Assembly (NCBI GenBank): GCA_041749075.1
Contig: JBGTBY010000016.1
Span: 1-64,000 of the forward strand
Origin: CAMTWZ01 sp041749075
GTDB lineage: Bacteria; Bacteroidota; Rhodothermia; Balneolales; HLUCCA01
Direction: 5' to 3'
DNA: 64,000 nucleotides
Program-made: the position numbers and the translations under genes
The notes under the pieces: generated by a model
What the model saw: only the letters and a program-made list of their open reading frames with translations
Told to the model about the DNA's origin: nothing
Databases searched by the model: none
Shown: piece by piece, positions 36,091-44,962 of the stretch
Layout: each line of letters starts with the position of its first letter
Position numbering within the stretch: position 1 is the first letter of the stretch

Positions 36091-37602
36091 TCAGATTTCA
36101 GCCAACTGATTCAGAAAAATCTCCAAGGTCCAAACCCGACCCAAGAATTCGGTATGGATAGCGCCGTTCATATGCTGATGAAGTTTCTTCGTCACATCCG
36201 CCACATTCACATACTGACTGTAATGCTTCGGTCCGTGGAGTAAGGATTCTTCGATCATTGTCTTGGCGGGTTCTTCGCGCAGCCAATTCGCATAATCGGT
36301 GAATCCGGATGGGAAAAAAAATTTGTTCTTGAGTCCTATCCCTTTCATCATCGCCCGATGAATGATAAATGGGTATGATAATGGCAATCCGGTGCGCTGC
36401 CACGGAATTCCTTTCATGGACGAGGCATAGCGAGATTGTAATAATTTCAGATACAATTGTCCGTTCAAACGCCAATGGTCCGGGTAACGGTATATGAACT
36501 CTGATAGGCGATTATCGGCGAAAGGAAGCCGTTGTGGGATGCGCCTCCACGCCATGCGGATGCCTTCCATGATGAAGCGTCGCCGCCGTTGGCGGATGAG
36601 GTACGCATCGATGTGCGGAAATTCTTGTACGGTTTCCAGCCCTTCAAGCAGTGCCGGGTCGCATCCGAACCAGTCCGAAGCGATATCTAACGTGATGGGA
36701 GAATCGCACCAATCCCGCTTTCTCAAATAACTCCCCCCGAACAGCGTGTCTCCCAAAAACCCACTCAAATGCACATCGGCGATGTCCGACATCCTTCCCA
36801 AGGCCTCAACCCCGTGCATATGCAGCAGATTGAACTGACCTCCAGATTCCCAAACGCCACGACTCCGTTCCGCCAGCCAATTCCTGCTGGTGATCTCAAC
36901 ACGCTGATGGGCCACACCGGCTCGACGCGCCACTCCTTCCCCCATCCTCATGTCTTGGCTTGCCCCGCCACCGTACGTGATGGTGCCAGCACGATGCCCA
37001 GCCTTCAGCGTCGCCGCGAGAATGGAACGGGAATCGAGTCCCCCACTTAAGAAGATTCCGGTGCGCTGTTCTTCCTTCAGATGCGCTTCCACCGATTCCT
37101 GAAACAGATCCGCCGCTTTTAATGCTACTTCTTTCATCGAAGGCGGATTCGGATCCTTCTTGATCTCACGCCACGACCAATACACTTTATCAGAAAGCAA
37201 TTCCCCATCCGACAGTCGTATGGTTCGAATCGTAGCAGGAGGCAATAAGTGGATGTCCGAAAAAAGTGTTCTGTTTTCTAATAGATGACCGATTGATAAG
37301 AACTGCTGAACCGAAAATGGATCGATGCTTTTGTTGATTTCAGGAAATGATAGCAATTCCGAAATCTGTGCGGAACATTGCCAATTCTTACCAACTTTTG
37401 ACAAGTAGAGATGTCCGAATCCGTGTCGATCGGTGATGAAAAAGAGTCTGTCACGAACCACATCCTTGATCACACAAGAAAAGACGCCATTGAGTGAATT
37501 CAGGAATCCGCATTCAGGATCGGACTTATATAACGCCTCTACGGACACATCCGATTGCACCAAGTACCCATCGAACCAAATTTGTTGTGTGGACTCTGAC
37601 AT
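36091..37602 (-). CDS. asparagine synthase-like protein with degenerate glutaminase domain
   Basis: A 503-residue protein. The ATG at 37602 (MSESTQQIWFDGYLV) is chosen because the longer frame would run through the divergent marR gene. Residues 30-80 show the class II amidotransferase fold (LNGVFSCVIKDVVRDRLFF, TDRHGFGHLYL), but there is no cysteine at position 2, so glutaminase activity should be absent. The synthetase domain has the ATP-binding loop SGGLDS (186-191) and the C-terminal GRVWTLEIFLNQLAE typical of the family. Similar enzymes without glutaminase include beta-lactam synthetase and lasso-peptide cyclases; others modify polysaccharides. No peptide precursor or protease gene is adjacent, so the substrate is open. 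Confidence 0.85.
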   Translation of the reverse strand: MSESTQQIWFDGYLVQSDVSVEALYKSDPECGFLNSLNGVFSCVIKDVVRDRLFFITDRHGFGHLYLSKVGKNWQCSAQISELLSFPEINKSIDPFSVQQFLSIGHLLENRTLFSDIHLLPPATIRTIRLSDGELLSDKVYWSWREIKKDPNPPSMKEVALKAADLFQESVEAHLKEEQRTGIFLSGGLDSRSILAATLKAGHRAGTITYGGGASQDMRMGEGVARRAGVAHQRVEITSRNWLAERSRGVWESGGQFNLLHMHGVEALGRMSDIADVHLSGFLGDTLFGGSYLRKRDWCDSPITLDIASDWFGCDPALLEGLETVQEFPHIDAYLIRQRRRRFIMEGIRMAWRRIPQRLPFADNRLSEFIYRYPDHWRLNGQLYLKLLQSRYASSMKGIPWQRTGLPLSYPFIIHRAMMKGIGLKNKFFFPSGFTDYANWLREEPAKTMIEESLLHGPKHYSQYVNVADVTKKLHQHMNGAIHTEFLGRVWTLEIFLNQLAEI

Positions 37603-37620
37603 GATCGAATATACATCAAT

Positions 37621-37647
37621 CTCATTGCGTGTACATACAATAATGAG
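37621..37647. promoter_or_regulatory. candidate MarR operator in divergent spacer
   Basis: TTGCGTGTACATACAA (37625-37640) is a dyad with two mismatches, nested in CTCATT (37621) and AATGAG (37642). It lies between divergent asnB-like and marR genes, where a MarR protein would autoregulate. Confidence 0.4.
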
Positions 37648-37658
37648 TATGTTCTCGT

Positions 37659-38090
37659 ATGGAATCCAATGAACATCCGTTCGGAACAAGTCTTTATTTC
37701 TCTGTAGGAGCCTTGAATCGGGCGATGAGTCGCGTGGCCGATGAGGCCTTTGCGGTGCATGGTATGTCGCCGTCGCATGCATTGGTGGTATTGCATGTGG
37801 GCGAAACGCCGGATCACCCCATCGGCAAACTCGCGGAAACCCTGATGTTGGATGCATCCACCATCACCCGATTGATCGAAAAGTTGGAACAAAAAGGATT
37901 TGTTACACGACGTATCGATGGACGAGAGAGACGAGTGAGCCTGACGGATGCGGGTCAAGCTGCGCTGCCCGAACTTCGTCGAACATGGAATTCCCTTCAA
38001 TCCACTTATTCCGCTACATTAGGGGAAGACCACGCGAGGGTGGTCGCCAAATTATCTTTCGCAACCAGTCAAAAACTCACATCTCCATAA
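37659..38090 (+). CDS. MarR-family transcription regulator
   Basis: A 143-residue winged-helix regulator: helices SLYFSVGALNRAMSRVADEA, recognition region KLAETLMLDASTITRLIEKL, and wing with RIDGRERRVSLTDAG, all typical of MarR. Such proteins repress nearby genes and respond to phenolic or oxidising compounds. It is divergent from the asnB-like gene and 4 bp before the reductase gene, so it is probably co-transcribed with the reductase. The family often recognises dyads like those before yceI at 44356-44398. Confidence 0.9.
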   Translation: MESNEHPFGTSLYFSVGALNRAMSRVADEAFAVHGMSPSHALVVLHVGETPDHPIGKLAETLMLDASTITRLIEKLEQKGFVTRRIDGRERRVSLTDAGQAALPELRRTWNSLQSTYSATLGEDHARVVAKLSFATSQKLTSP

Positions 38091-38094
38091 GATC

Positions 38095-38745
38095 ATGACC
38101 ATCGCCATTCTCGGAACCGGTTCAGTAGGAAAAGCATTAGCGAACGGATTCGTCTCGCTCGGACACACGGTTCGCATCGGCTCGCGCAGCGGGACCAAGC
38201 TCACGCAATGGATTTCCGAAACAGCACCGAATGTGACCGAAATGAACTTTAAAAAAATCGGCGATGGCGCGGATGTGTTTGTCCTCGCTGTGAAAGGGGC
38301 GCACGCTGAAGAAGTGCTTCATCTGGTCGGGAAAAAACAGTTGAAGGGAAAACTTGTGATCGATACCACGAACCCGATTGACGACGACATCCCGCCGAAA
38401 GATGGCGTTCTGAGTTATTTCACGGACATCAATTATTCGTTGATGGAAATCTTGCAAACCGAGTTCAAAGAAGCGGAATTCGTGAAAGCATTTTCATGTG
38501 TGGGCGCGCCGTTGATGGTTCGTCCGAACATGGAAGGAGGTCGGCCAACCATGTTCATCGCTGGGAATAGTGACAAGGCGAAGAAAGCGGTATCCGATAT
38601 GTTGAACTCATTCGGATGGGACGTGAATGATATGGGAACGGTGGTCGGCGCACGCGCCATCGAACCATTGGCGATGTTATGGTGCATTCCTGGATTTCGG
38701 ACGAACAGCTGGAGCCATGCGCTGAAGATGGTTCCCGGGGCATAA
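38095..38745 (+). CDS. NADP-binding reductase of the F420-dependent NADP reductase group
   Basis: A 216-residue Rossmann protein with GTGSVG (7-12) at the N-terminus, then SLGHTVRIGSRS, as in the NADPH-dependent F420 reductase/COG2085 family. Further segments VIDTTNPID and VKAFSCVGAPLMV fit the same family. Bacterial members without F420 metabolism are uncharacterised oxidoreductases. It follows the MarR gene by 4 bp, suggesting a MarR-controlled detoxifying or redox function. Confidence 0.82.
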   Translation: MTIAILGTGSVGKALANGFVSLGHTVRIGSRSGTKLTQWISETAPNVTEMNFKKIGDGADVFVLAVKGAHAEEVLHLVGKKQLKGKLVIDTTNPIDDDIPPKDGVLSYFTDINYSLMEILQTEFKEAEFVKAFSCVGAPLMVRPNMEGGRPTMFIAGNSDKAKKAVSDMLNSFGWDVNDMGTVVGARAIEPLAMLWCIPGFRTNSWSHALKMVPGA

Positions 38746-38754
38746 CGAATTCTT

Positions 38755-40809
38755 ATGTCGAAAAAAGAACGCCTATCGCCGGATGGGATCCCCATCAAAA
38801 CGCAATACACATCCGAAGATGTGACACAGCCTCCTTCGGGCGCAGGAGAATTTCCGTTCGTGCGCGGACCGTATGCGTCGATGTACACGCAGCGTCCGTG
38901 GACCATCCGTCAGTATGCCGGCTTCTCTACCGCCGAAGAATCGAATGCCTTTTATCGGAACGCGCTGAAATCGGGGCAGAAAGGACTTTCCGTGGCGTTT
39001 GATCTGGCCACGCATCGCGGCTATGATTCAGATCATCCGCGTGTGATGGGGGATGTGGGCAAAGCCGGTGTGGCCATCGATAGTGTCGAAGACATGAAAA
39101 TCCTGTTTGATCAGATTCCGCTGGACGACATGTCCGTTTCCATGACCATGAATGGTGCGGTATTGCCCATCATGGCGCATTTCATTGTGGCGGCCGAAGA
39201 ACAAGGAACACCTAAAGAACGACTGAGCGGCACCATCCAGAACGACATTCTCAAAGAGTTCATGGTTCGCAACACGTATATCTATCCGCCGGCGCCGAGC
39301 ATGCGGATCGTGAGCGACATCATCGAATACACGGCTCGTCATATGCCGAAATTTAATTCGATTTCGATATCCGGTTATCACATGCAGGAAGCCGGGGCCA
39401 CACCGGCCATCGAGTTGGCCTTCACCTTGGCCGACGGACTCGAATATGTGCGTGCCGCCAAAGCGAAAGGCTTGGATGTGGATGATTTCGCGCCACGCTT
39501 GAGTTTCTTCTTCGGCATCGGCATGAATTTCCTGATGGAAATCGCCAAGCTTCGCGCGGCGAGACTCCTATGGGCTGAATTGATGCGCGAGCACTTCCAT
39601 CCAAAAGATGAAAAATCATTGATGTTGCGCACGCATTGTCAGACTTCAGGATGGAGCCTAACCATGCAAGATCCATTAAATAACGTGGTTCGAACCACCA
39701 TTGAAGCCATGGCGGCGGTTCTGGGTGGCACGCAAAGTCTGCATACGAACAGTTATGATGAGGCCATTTCCTTGCCCACGGAAACCGCGGCGCGCATCGC
39801 GAGAAATACACAACTGATCTTGCAAGAAGAAACCGACATCACGCATACAGTCGATCCGTTCGGAGGCAGTTATGCGATGGAAGCCCTCACCAAGGATTTG
39901 GCCGACAAAGCCCGAGAGTTGATCGCCGAAGTGGAAAAACTGGGCGGGATGTCGAAAGCCATCGAAACGGGAATGCCGAAACGACGCATCGAAGAAGCGG
40001 CAGCGAAAAAGCAGGCTGCGATCGATTCGGGCACGGAAACGATCGTCGGTGTGAACAAATACACATTGGCGAAGGAAGACGATATCGATGTGAGGGATAT
40101 CGATAATAGTGCGGTTCGGGAGTCGCAAATTCGGCGCTTGGAGCACATCCGCGGAACGAGGGATCAGGCCGCGGTCACCGCTGCGCTCAATGATCTGGAA
40201 AAGGCCGCATCCGACCCGAAACAAAATCTATTGGAATTGGCGGTGATAGCGAGTCGGGCGCGGGCGACGGTAGGAGAAATTTCCGATGCTTTGGAGCGCG
40301 TCTATGGCCGTCATCGCGCCACACAATCCACGATATCAGGAGTGTACGAACGCATGTATACCAAAAAAGATGAATTTAATGCGGTGCGCAAAGCCGTGGA
40401 AGACTTCGCAGCCTCACATGGTCGCCGACCACGGATATTGGTCGTGAAAATGGGTCAAGATGGCCACGATCGCGGCGCGAAAGTGGTATCCACCGCTTTT
40501 GCTGACATGGGATTTGATGTGGATGTGGGTCCGCTGTTTTCCACGCCACAAGAAGCGGCGCGGATGGCCGTGGAAAATGATGTGCATGTGATCGGCGTGT
40601 CGAGCTTGGCTGCCGGACATAAAACCCTCATCCCGCAACTCATGTCCGCATTGAAAGAAGAAGGCGCTGAGGATATTCTTGTCGTTGCAGGAGGTGTGAT
40701 CCCCGCGCAGGATTATGAGTTTTTGACGCAGAACGGTGTCGCACTGATTTTTGGTCCGGGTACAAATCTTCCGAAGGCGGGATTAGAGGTAGTGAGGCGG
40801 ATTCCGTAA
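38755..40809 (+). CDS. mutB: methylmalonyl-CoA mutase, large subunit
   Basis: A 684-residue adenosylcobalamin enzyme that interconverts methylmalonyl-CoA and succinyl-CoA. The N-terminal barrel shows RGPYASMYTQRPWTIRQYAG, VAFDLATHRGYDSD, MTMNGAVLPI, YHMQEAGATPA and LGGTQSLHTNSYDEA. The C-terminal B12-binding domain has the axial-ligand motif DGHDRGAK and VSSLAAGH, then VVAGGVIP. It is a complete catalytic chain, at about 680 residues close to single-chain forms. The small subunit MutA is not seen. It allows propionate, odd-chain fatty acid and branched amino acid carbon to enter the TCA cycle. MeaB, its protector, lies 2.6 kb downstream. Confidence 0.96.
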   Translation: MSKKERLSPDGIPIKTQYTSEDVTQPPSGAGEFPFVRGPYASMYTQRPWTIRQYAGFSTAEESNAFYRNALKSGQKGLSVAFDLATHRGYDSDHPRVMGDVGKAGVAIDSVEDMKILFDQIPLDDMSVSMTMNGAVLPIMAHFIVAAEEQGTPKERLSGTIQNDILKEFMVRNTYIYPPAPSMRIVSDIIEYTARHMPKFNSISISGYHMQEAGATPAIELAFTLADGLEYVRAAKAKGLDVDDFAPRLSFFFGIGMNFLMEIAKLRAARLLWAELMREHFHPKDEKSLMLRTHCQTSGWSLTMQDPLNNVVRTTIEAMAAVLGGTQSLHTNSYDEAISLPTETAARIARNTQLILQEETDITHTVDPFGGSYAMEALTKDLADKARELIAEVEKLGGMSKAIETGMPKRRIEEAAAKKQAAIDSGTETIVGVNKYTLAKEDDIDVRDIDNSAVRESQIRRLEHIRGTRDQAAVTAALNDLEKAASDPKQNLLELAVIASRARATVGEISDALERVYGRHRATQSTISGVYERMYTKKDEFNAVRKAVEDFAASHGRRPRILVVKMGQDGHDRGAKVVSTAFADMGFDVDVGPLFSTPQEAARMAVENDVHVIGVSSLAAGHKTLIPQLMSALKEEGAEDILVVAGGVIPAQDYEFLTQNGVALIFGPGTNLPKAGLEVVRRIP

Positions 40810-40817
40810 TTTCATCC

Positions 40818-43382
40818 ATGAAAATCGCTTCTGTTCTTCTTCTGTCTCTAGGCTTAGTCGGCCAAATTTCTGCCCAAACCACCATCCGCATCAATGAAAT
40901 CATCGCTAGTAATGGCAGTGGAATCCGAGATGCGTTCGGCGACCGTTCCGATTGGATTGAGTTGCATAATTATGGTCCGGCGTCCATCGATCTGACGGGC
41001 TACTTCCTGACCGATTCTCCCACGAATCATACTAAATGGAGCTTCCCGAGCGCTTCCATTCCTTCGAATTCGTATATGATCGTCTTTGCTTCAAGCAGGA
41101 ATATCGTATCCGGCTCGGAAGTGCATACCAGTTTCGCATTGGCCAAAGGTGGGGAATTTGTAGGTTTGCGCACACCAGCGGGAGTGGTGGTCGATACGGT
41201 GACGTTTGGTCCGCAAGAAAATGATATCTCCTATGGTCGAACCACATCAGCGCCGCACGGATGGGTATTTTTTAATACACCCACACCAAGGTCAGCCAAT
41301 GGGAACGCCTTTGAAGGATTTGTGCAAGCACCGCAATTCAGCCATCGAGGCGGGTTTTTAAATACTCCCATCACATTGACGATGACTCCCGCTTCACCCG
41401 GCGACCAAATTTATTATACGACGGATGGAGTGACGCCCACATCCGCATCCACATTGTATTCGGTTCCGATTCAAATCAACACCAATACTCCAATTCGAGC
41501 GATTTCCACCAAGCCGGGATTCGTGTCGAGTGCGGTGATCACGCATACGTATCTGTTCAATGAACCGGCGACCTTGCCTGTCATTTCGATTGTGACCGAT
41601 CCCGATGGATTGTTCAGTGACCAGAACGGGATTTATGTTCGAGGCACGAACGGAATCGGTGCGAAATGCGATCCCACACCTCGCAATGTGAATCAGGATT
41701 GGGAACGAGCCGCCAATTTCGAGCTGTATGAATCCAATGGACAGATGGGATTGAACCAAGTTGCTGGACTCAAAATCATGGGCGGATGTTCACGCTCCAG
41801 ATATCCGCAAAAATCTTTTTCCTTGCATGCGAGAGCCGTTTATGGGGATGGGAAATTCAGATATCCGATCTTCCCCGATCTTCAAATGGTGGAATATGAT
41901 TCGTTCAATCTCCGCGCAGCGGCGGATGATCAAGTCCGCACGTTTTTACGAGATGCGTTCACCCAGCATGTGACCAATGAATTCATGGATGCGGATCTGG
42001 GAGCGTATCGTCCGGCTGTTGTCTATCTGAATGGCGTGTATTGGGGGATCCATAACATCCGTGAGCGGCAGAACAATCATTATCTGGCTGGAAATTATGG
42101 CTTGGATCCAAATAAGGTGAACCTGTTGGATAACGATGCGGTAGTGAAGGATGGGAGCAGCGCGGCGTTCCTCACTCTTCGAACCTACATACAGGATATG
42201 GATATGACCAATCCAACCAACTACGCCTATGTAAAAACGAAACTGGATGTGGATCAGTTCAGCGAATATCATCTTGCGAATATCTACACCGCAGAAGAAG
42301 ATTGGCCGGGGAACAATGTGGCATTCTGGAATGCTCCCGAAGATGGGTATGAACGATGGAGATGGATCCAGTACGACCGCGACCATTCGTTCAAGACCAC
42401 CCAACTGAATGTGAACAATCTTGAGATGGCCACGGATGTGGATTGCAGATGTGATAATTGGCCGAATCCGCCTTGGTCAACCGTCATCCTTCGGAAATTG
42501 CTGACCAATACCGAATTCAAAAACCGGTTCATCCAATTGTATGCCTTTCATTTGAACACGACCTATGATCCGGATCGAGTGATCGCCATTTTGGACACCT
42601 TCGAAACCCGGCTTGAAGCGGAAATGCCACGACATATCGGAAAATGGGGCGGACAACGGGTCCCGGATCTGAATTCATCCAACCAATGGATTCTGCCGAA
42701 TTTCGCGACGATGGACGAATGGCGTGCGAATGTGAATGATATCCGCCAGTTCGCCCAGCAACGCCCTGTCGTTGCCATCAATCATCTCAATGCCAAGTTC
42801 GGCCTGAACGGCCGATCCCAGCTGACCGTGGCAACCACAGATTGGACCGACGGCATCATATCCCTGCTACATAAGCCACTTCGGGCCGACATCGCCACAG
42901 GGCAGTATTTCAAGAATGTCCCCCTCACGCTGACTGCCGTACCCCGCACTGGCCGGGTGTTTTCACATTGGGTTGTGAGTGTCGGCGCTTCACAAACGGA
43001 GGAGGTTTCGACAACACTGAACCTCACCCTTCAAACCGACACACATGTCGAAGCGGTTTATCTGATCGATACCTCGGTCGATGATCGCACCGATTCCACC
43101 TCGCCATTCGCCACGGCATTGGATCAGAATTTCCCGAATCCGTTTAATCCATCTACAATTGTAGGTTTTCAAGTGGGGACGCAAGATCTTGCGTCCGTAC
43201 AAGTGAGATTAGCTGTTTATGATCTTTTGGGACGAGAAGTCGCGGTTCTGGTGGACGGTATAATACCAGCTGGCGAACATAGTATAAATTTTGATGCCTC
43301 GACGCTCGCAAGCGGTATATATATCTATCGCTTACAGGTGGGCTCAGAGGTATATATTAAGCGCATGACTTTATTAAAGTGA
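40818..43382 (+). CDS. secreted CotH-kinase protein with lamin-tail domain and T9SS sorting tail
   Basis: An 854-residue secreted protein. Domains in order: signal peptide (KIASVLLLSLGLVGQISA), lamin-tail domain (about 22-130: RINEIIASNG, DWIELHNYGPASIDLTGYFL), chitobiase C-terminal-like beta domain (about 175-250: IYYTTDGVTPTS), CotH kinase-like domain (about 260-600: FRYPIFPDLQMVEYDSFNLR, VYLNGVYWGIHNIRERQN), and a type IX sorting tail with FPNPFNPSTIV and YDLLGREVAVLVDG. CotH proteins can phosphorylate other surface proteins. A 20-bp palindrome (43177-43196) lies in frame within the sorting tail and makes it a few residues longer than usual. The gene separates mutB from meaB. Confidence 0.92.
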   Translation: MKIASVLLLSLGLVGQISAQTTIRINEIIASNGSGIRDAFGDRSDWIELHNYGPASIDLTGYFLTDSPTNHTKWSFPSASIPSNSYMIVFASSRNIVSGSEVHTSFALAKGGEFVGLRTPAGVVVDTVTFGPQENDISYGRTTSAPHGWVFFNTPTPRSANGNAFEGFVQAPQFSHRGGFLNTPITLTMTPASPGDQIYYTTDGVTPTSASTLYSVPIQINTNTPIRAISTKPGFVSSAVITHTYLFNEPATLPVISIVTDPDGLFSDQNGIYVRGTNGIGAKCDPTPRNVNQDWERAANFELYESNGQMGLNQVAGLKIMGGCSRSRYPQKSFSLHARAVYGDGKFRYPIFPDLQMVEYDSFNLRAAADDQVRTFLRDAFTQHVTNEFMDADLGAYRPAVVYLNGVYWGIHNIRERQNNHYLAGNYGLDPNKVNLLDNDAVVKDGSSAAFLTLRTYIQDMDMTNPTNYAYVKTKLDVDQFSEYHLANIYTAEEDWPGNNVAFWNAPEDGYERWRWIQYDRDHSFKTTQLNVNNLEMATDVDCRCDNWPNPPWSTVILRKLLTNTEFKNRFIQLYAFHLNTTYDPDRVIAILDTFETRLEAEMPRHIGKWGGQRVPDLNSSNQWILPNFATMDEWRANVNDIRQFAQQRPVVAINHLNAKFGLNGRSQLTVATTDWTDGIISLLHKPLRADIATGQYFKNVPLTLTAVPRTGRVFSHWVVSVGASQTEEVSTTLNLTLQTDTHVEAVYLIDTSVDDRTDSTSPFATALDQNFPNPFNPSTIVGFQVGTQDLASVQVRLAVYDLLGREVAVLVDGIIPAGEHSINFDASTLASGIYIYRLQVGSEVYIKRMTLLK
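43177..43196. repeat. palindrome inside the T9SS tail coding sequence
   Basis: GGACGCAAGATCTTGCGTCC is a perfect 20-bp palindrome followed by GTACA. It encodes GTQDLASV between FNPSTIVGFQV and VQVRLAVYDLLG. It resembles the intergenic palindrome at 9629-9647 (G-rich arm, then TTACA). Confidence 0.7.
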
Positions 43383-43418
43383 CCGATTCCTGATTCCTGA
43401 TTCCTGATTCCCGATTTC

Positions 43419-44336
43419 ATGACCCGAAGAGAACTTGCCAAAGCACTCACTCTGATCGAAAGCACTCGGACTGAAGATCAGGTCGCGGCTCGGGAATTGC
43501 TGACATCCGCCCTCCCTAAATCCGGAAATGCATGGCGCATCGCAATATCCGGTGTTCCGGGTGTCGGTAAAAGCACGTTCATCGAATCATTCGGTTTGAT
43601 GTTGGCCGATGCGGGTCACAATATCGCCGTGCTGGCCGTGGATCCAAGCAGTCCGGTAAGCGGAGGAAGCATCCTGGGCGACAAAACCCGCATGGAAAAG
43701 TTGTCCGCACACCCGAATGCGTTTATTCGTCCAACTCCGACATCCGGCTCCTTAGGTGGCGTGGCGCGCCGGACCCGCGAATCCATTCTCCTATGCGAAG
43801 CCTCGGGTTATGACATCATCCTCGTCGAAACGGTAGGTGTAGGACAAAGCGAGTTCGAAGTCGCCGCATTATGCGATGTTTTCCTTTTGCTGATGCTGCC
43901 CGGTGCCGGCGACAGCCTTCAAGGCATCAAACGCGGCATCCTTGAATTGGCCGATCTGATTGTCGTGAACAAGGCTGATGGGGAAAACATCCATCGCGCG
44001 GAAGCGGCCAAATCGGAACTCGAACAAGCACTGATGATCCTTGGAAGCGGAAAAAACCCCATAGTCTTGAGCTGCAGCGCCCTGGAATCTTTGGGCCTGA
44101 CCGACATCTGGGCAGAGATCGACTCCCATCTCACTCAATCGAAGTCCGACGGAAGCCTCTTCGAACGCCGCCAAGAGCAGACCAAGGCCTGGCTCAAACG
44201 AACCATCAACGACCAAATTCTGGATTCGGTTTGGATGGATGCCCAGCGGAGCCAACAGTTTGACGAGTTGACAAGGGATGTGCTTGCAGGAAAAAGCACC
44301 CCGTATGAAGCCATAGAGCGCTTTTTGAAGGATTGA
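43419..44336 (+). CDS. meaB: methylmalonyl-CoA mutase-associated GTPase MeaB
   Basis: A 305-residue G3E-family GTPase that protects and reloads methylmalonyl-CoA mutase with adenosylcobalamin. P-loop GVPGVGKST (45-53), then LAVDPSSPVSGGSILGDKTR, FIRPTPTSGSLGGVARRTRE, ILVETVGVGQSE and the base-recognition NKAD motif in LIVVNKADG. A C-terminal helical dimerisation region follows. It is preceded by a tandem repeat of GATTCCT (43384-43412). The partner mutB is upstream on the same strand beyond the CotH gene. Confidence 0.96.
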   Translation: MTRRELAKALTLIESTRTEDQVAARELLTSALPKSGNAWRIAISGVPGVGKSTFIESFGLMLADAGHNIAVLAVDPSSPVSGGSILGDKTRMEKLSAHPNAFIRPTPTSGSLGGVARRTRESILLCEASGYDIILVETVGVGQSEFEVAALCDVFLLLMLPGAGDSLQGIKRGILELADLIVVNKADGENIHRAEAAKSELEQALMILGSGKNPIVLSCSALESLGLTDIWAEIDSHLTQSKSDGSLFERRQEQTKAWLKRTINDQILDSVWMDAQRSQQFDELTRDVLAGKSTPYEAIERFLKD

Positions 44337-44355
44337 CCTTTTTTTACACCAATAC

Positions 44356-44398
44356 TTGTTGCAACAACATATGTTTACCCATATATTTGTTTCAACAA
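44356..44398 (+). promoter_or_regulatory. yceI promoter with two palindromic operators
   Basis: TATATTTG (44382-44389) is a -7 element, and GTTG (44358-44361) stands at the -33 place. The palindromes TTGTTGCAACAA (44356-44367) and TTGTTTCAACAA (44387-44398) cover both promoter elements, so a dimeric repressor bound there would block RNA polymerase. Confidence 0.7.
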
Positions 44399-44437
44399 GT
44401 AATTCAACCTACAACAAACCACTAATTACAAACGATT

Positions 44438-44962
44438 ATGGCTACCTGGACACTCGACAAAGCCCACACCGAAATCCGCTTCAAAGCGAAACACTTGATG
44501 ATCACCACGGTTACCGGTGAGTTCAAAGAGTATGATGCGACCGTAAACGCAACCAGTGACGATTTCGCTAGCGCGGAAATCTCCTTCAGTGCGAAAACCT
44601 CAACGATCGATACGGGTAGTACGCAACGCGACGAACACCTGCGTTCCGACGATTTTTTCAATTCCCAAACCTACCCTGAATTGGTGTTCAAAGCCAATGG
44701 CATGACCAAAACCGGCGATGGAACGTACAGCGTGGCTGGCCACATGACCATCCGCGACGTGACCAAGCCAGTGACGTTGAATGTGGAGTTGGGCGGATTC
44801 GTTCAAGATCCCTGGGGTCAGACCAAAGCCGGATTCTCTTTCTCAGGAAAGCTGAACCGCAAAGATTTCGGTCTGAAATTTCACGTGGTGAACGAAGCCG
44901 GTAACTTGCTTGTGAGCGACGAAATCAAGCTCGAAGGCGAGATCCAGTTGTTGAAAGCTTAA
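44438..44962 (+). CDS. YceI-family lipid-binding protein
   Basis: A 174-residue YceI-like lipocalin-type barrel: TWTLDKAHTEIRFKAKHLMI at the N-terminus, FSAKTSTIDTGSTQRDEHLR, DDFFNSQTYPELVFKA, GHMTIRDVTKPVTLNVEL, ending in LLVSDEIKLEGEIQL. The family binds isoprenoid chains or amphiphiles. No signal peptide is present, so this is a cytoplasmic member. It is under two palindromic operators, probably of a MarR-type regulator. It converges on the PII-like gene with a 4-bp overlap. Confidence 0.93.
   Translation: MATWTLDKAHTEIRFKAKHLMITTVTGEFKEYDATVNATSDDFASAEISFSAKTSTIDTGSTQRDEHLRSDDFFNSQTYPELVFKANGMTKTGDGTYSVAGHMTIRDVTKPVTLNVELGGFVQDPWGQTKAGFSFSGKLNRKDFGLKFHVVNEAGNLLVSDEIKLEGEIQLLKA

Noticed and set aside
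37603..37857. 85-codon N-terminal extension of the AsnB-like gene
   Set aside because: It runs through the divergent marR gene and its promoter, and it does not add the Cys2 needed by an amidotransferase.
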